From contig JAEOTF010000333.1 of NCBI GenBank assembly GCA_016840025.1, forward strand, positions 1-6,853: a stretch of DNA of 6,853 nt, in the 5' to 3' direction. A model generated the notes under the pieces. It was given only the letters and a program-made list of their open reading frames with translations. It had not been told where the DNA came from and ran no database searches. The stretch's first letter is position 1. The number at the start of each line of letters is the position of its first letter. Both the position numbers and the translations under genes were made by a program. The DNA is from Candidatus Hodarchaeota archaeon (GTDB lineage Archaea > Asgardarchaeota > Heimdallarchaeia > Hodarchaeales > YT1-039). Below, one piece after another: positions 6,369 through 6,853 of the stretch.

Positions 6369-6853
6369 ATGAGTGGAGAATATTTTGGACATTTATTAAA
6401 GGATAGGAAAATCCATAAAAAAGGAACTGAATTATTTCTTAAGCTCGTTGAATCAACAGAACTTGCTTTCGAAAAATACGAAAAAGCATTGAAGGCCTGG
6501 CGAGGAGAGGATTACGAAAAAGGCTTTAAGTTGAGAGATGAAATAATTCAACTTGAAAAGGAAGCGGATGAAGTAAAAGACCTCTTCTTTGAAAGCATTT
6601 TCCGAAAAAAAGCGTATCTCCCACAGCAAACCGAAGAGCGATATACAATGATGGTCAATGCTGATGCCATATTGAATCGCATTGAAAGAGCTGTGCGAAC
6701 TTTATGTCTCAAGAAACTCGATTCTAAGTATTTTCCTAAAGAGCTGGAAGAAATAATTGACTTAACTGAAGATGTCATTGAAGACTATATAGAAGCAAAT
6801 AAACTCTTCTTTAGTGACTTTGAAGCAGCATCTAAATATGCAAGGAAGGTAGA
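6369..6853 (+). CDS. DUF47 family (PhoU-like) protein, C-terminus cut by window edge
   Basis: I translated 161 codons with no stop before the window ends. The protein is entirely helical and highly charged, as in the PhoU fold. Recognisable family segments are IIQLEKEADEVKDLFFESIF (59-78), with the conserved acidic E-x-x-AD pattern, then LPQQTEERYTMMVNADAIL (84-102), corresponding to the family's LPxxREDxxxLxxxxDxI block, and NRIERAVRTL (103-112). DUF47 proteins are cytoplasmic and are usually encoded beside PiT-type inorganic phosphate transporters, whose activity they are thought to modulate; the acidic positions bind metal in PhoU relatives. A transporter gene would be expected just past the right edge but cannot be seen. 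Full-length members have about 210-220 residues, so roughly a quarter is missing. The ATG at 6369 is preferred over the GTG at 6360. It appears independent of the methylase operon. Confidence 0.85.
   Translation, partial: MSGEYFGHLLKDRKIHKKGTELFLKLVESTELAFEKYEKALKAWRGEDYEKGFKLRDEIIQLEKEADEVKDLFFESIFRKKAYLPQQTEERYTMMVNADAILNRIERAVRTLCLKKLDSKYFPKELEEIIDLTEDVIEDYIEANKLFFSDFEAASKYARKV

Noticed and set aside
6548..6778. Minus-strand open frame of 76 codons, serine-rich
   Set aside because: It is antisense to the DUF47 gene, whose frame is open throughout and has clear family motifs.
1..6853. CRISPR array, tRNA/rRNA genes, insertion sequence or integrase
   Set aside because: No regularly spaced repeats, RNA gene signatures, transposase motifs or terminal repeats were found on reading either strand.

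Overview
The window looks like part of an archaeal chromosome: it is A+T-rich, compact, and has TATA-type upstream elements placed about 25-40 bases before the starts. An oligo-T tract closes the central operon, and the gene families (ArsR-like winged-helix regulator, double GNAT protein, Zn-ribbon DNA methylase of the COG1743/DUF1156 type, PhoU-like DUF47 protein) are all common in archaea. An Asgard-type or other mesophilic archaeon would fit, but no marker in the window fixes the lineage.

Layout. On the minus strand, reading leftward from base 1573, are a tandem-domain GNAT acetyltransferase (665-1573) and then a winged-helix regulator that runs off the left edge (1-581). A divergent intergenic region of about 260 bases (1574-1832) carries promoter signals for both directions plus several short repeats. 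On the plus strand there follows a two-gene operon of DNA adenine methyltransferases: an N6 methylase with motifs DPACGSGT and NPPF and a C-terminal target-recognition region (1833-4157), and 33 bases later a second methylase with FCGGGT and DPPY motifs separated by three predicted zinc ribbons (4191-6299). An eight-T tract follows the second stop. A DUF47 (PhoU-like) gene with its own likely promoter starts at 6369 and runs off the right edge.

How the genes relate. The methyltransferase pair is the unusual content. Both genes look intact, of different subclasses, and appear to form a self-contained transcription unit. No nuclease, helicase or ATPase partner is visible between its likely promoter and its terminator. 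It could be an orphan epigenetic pair, for example with each enzyme methylating one strand of an asymmetric site, or the modification part of a defence system whose other parts lie elsewhere. The flanking GNAT, regulator and DUF47 genes look like ordinary chromosomal genes with no clear link to it. No RNA gene, CRISPR array, insertion sequence or integrase was seen.
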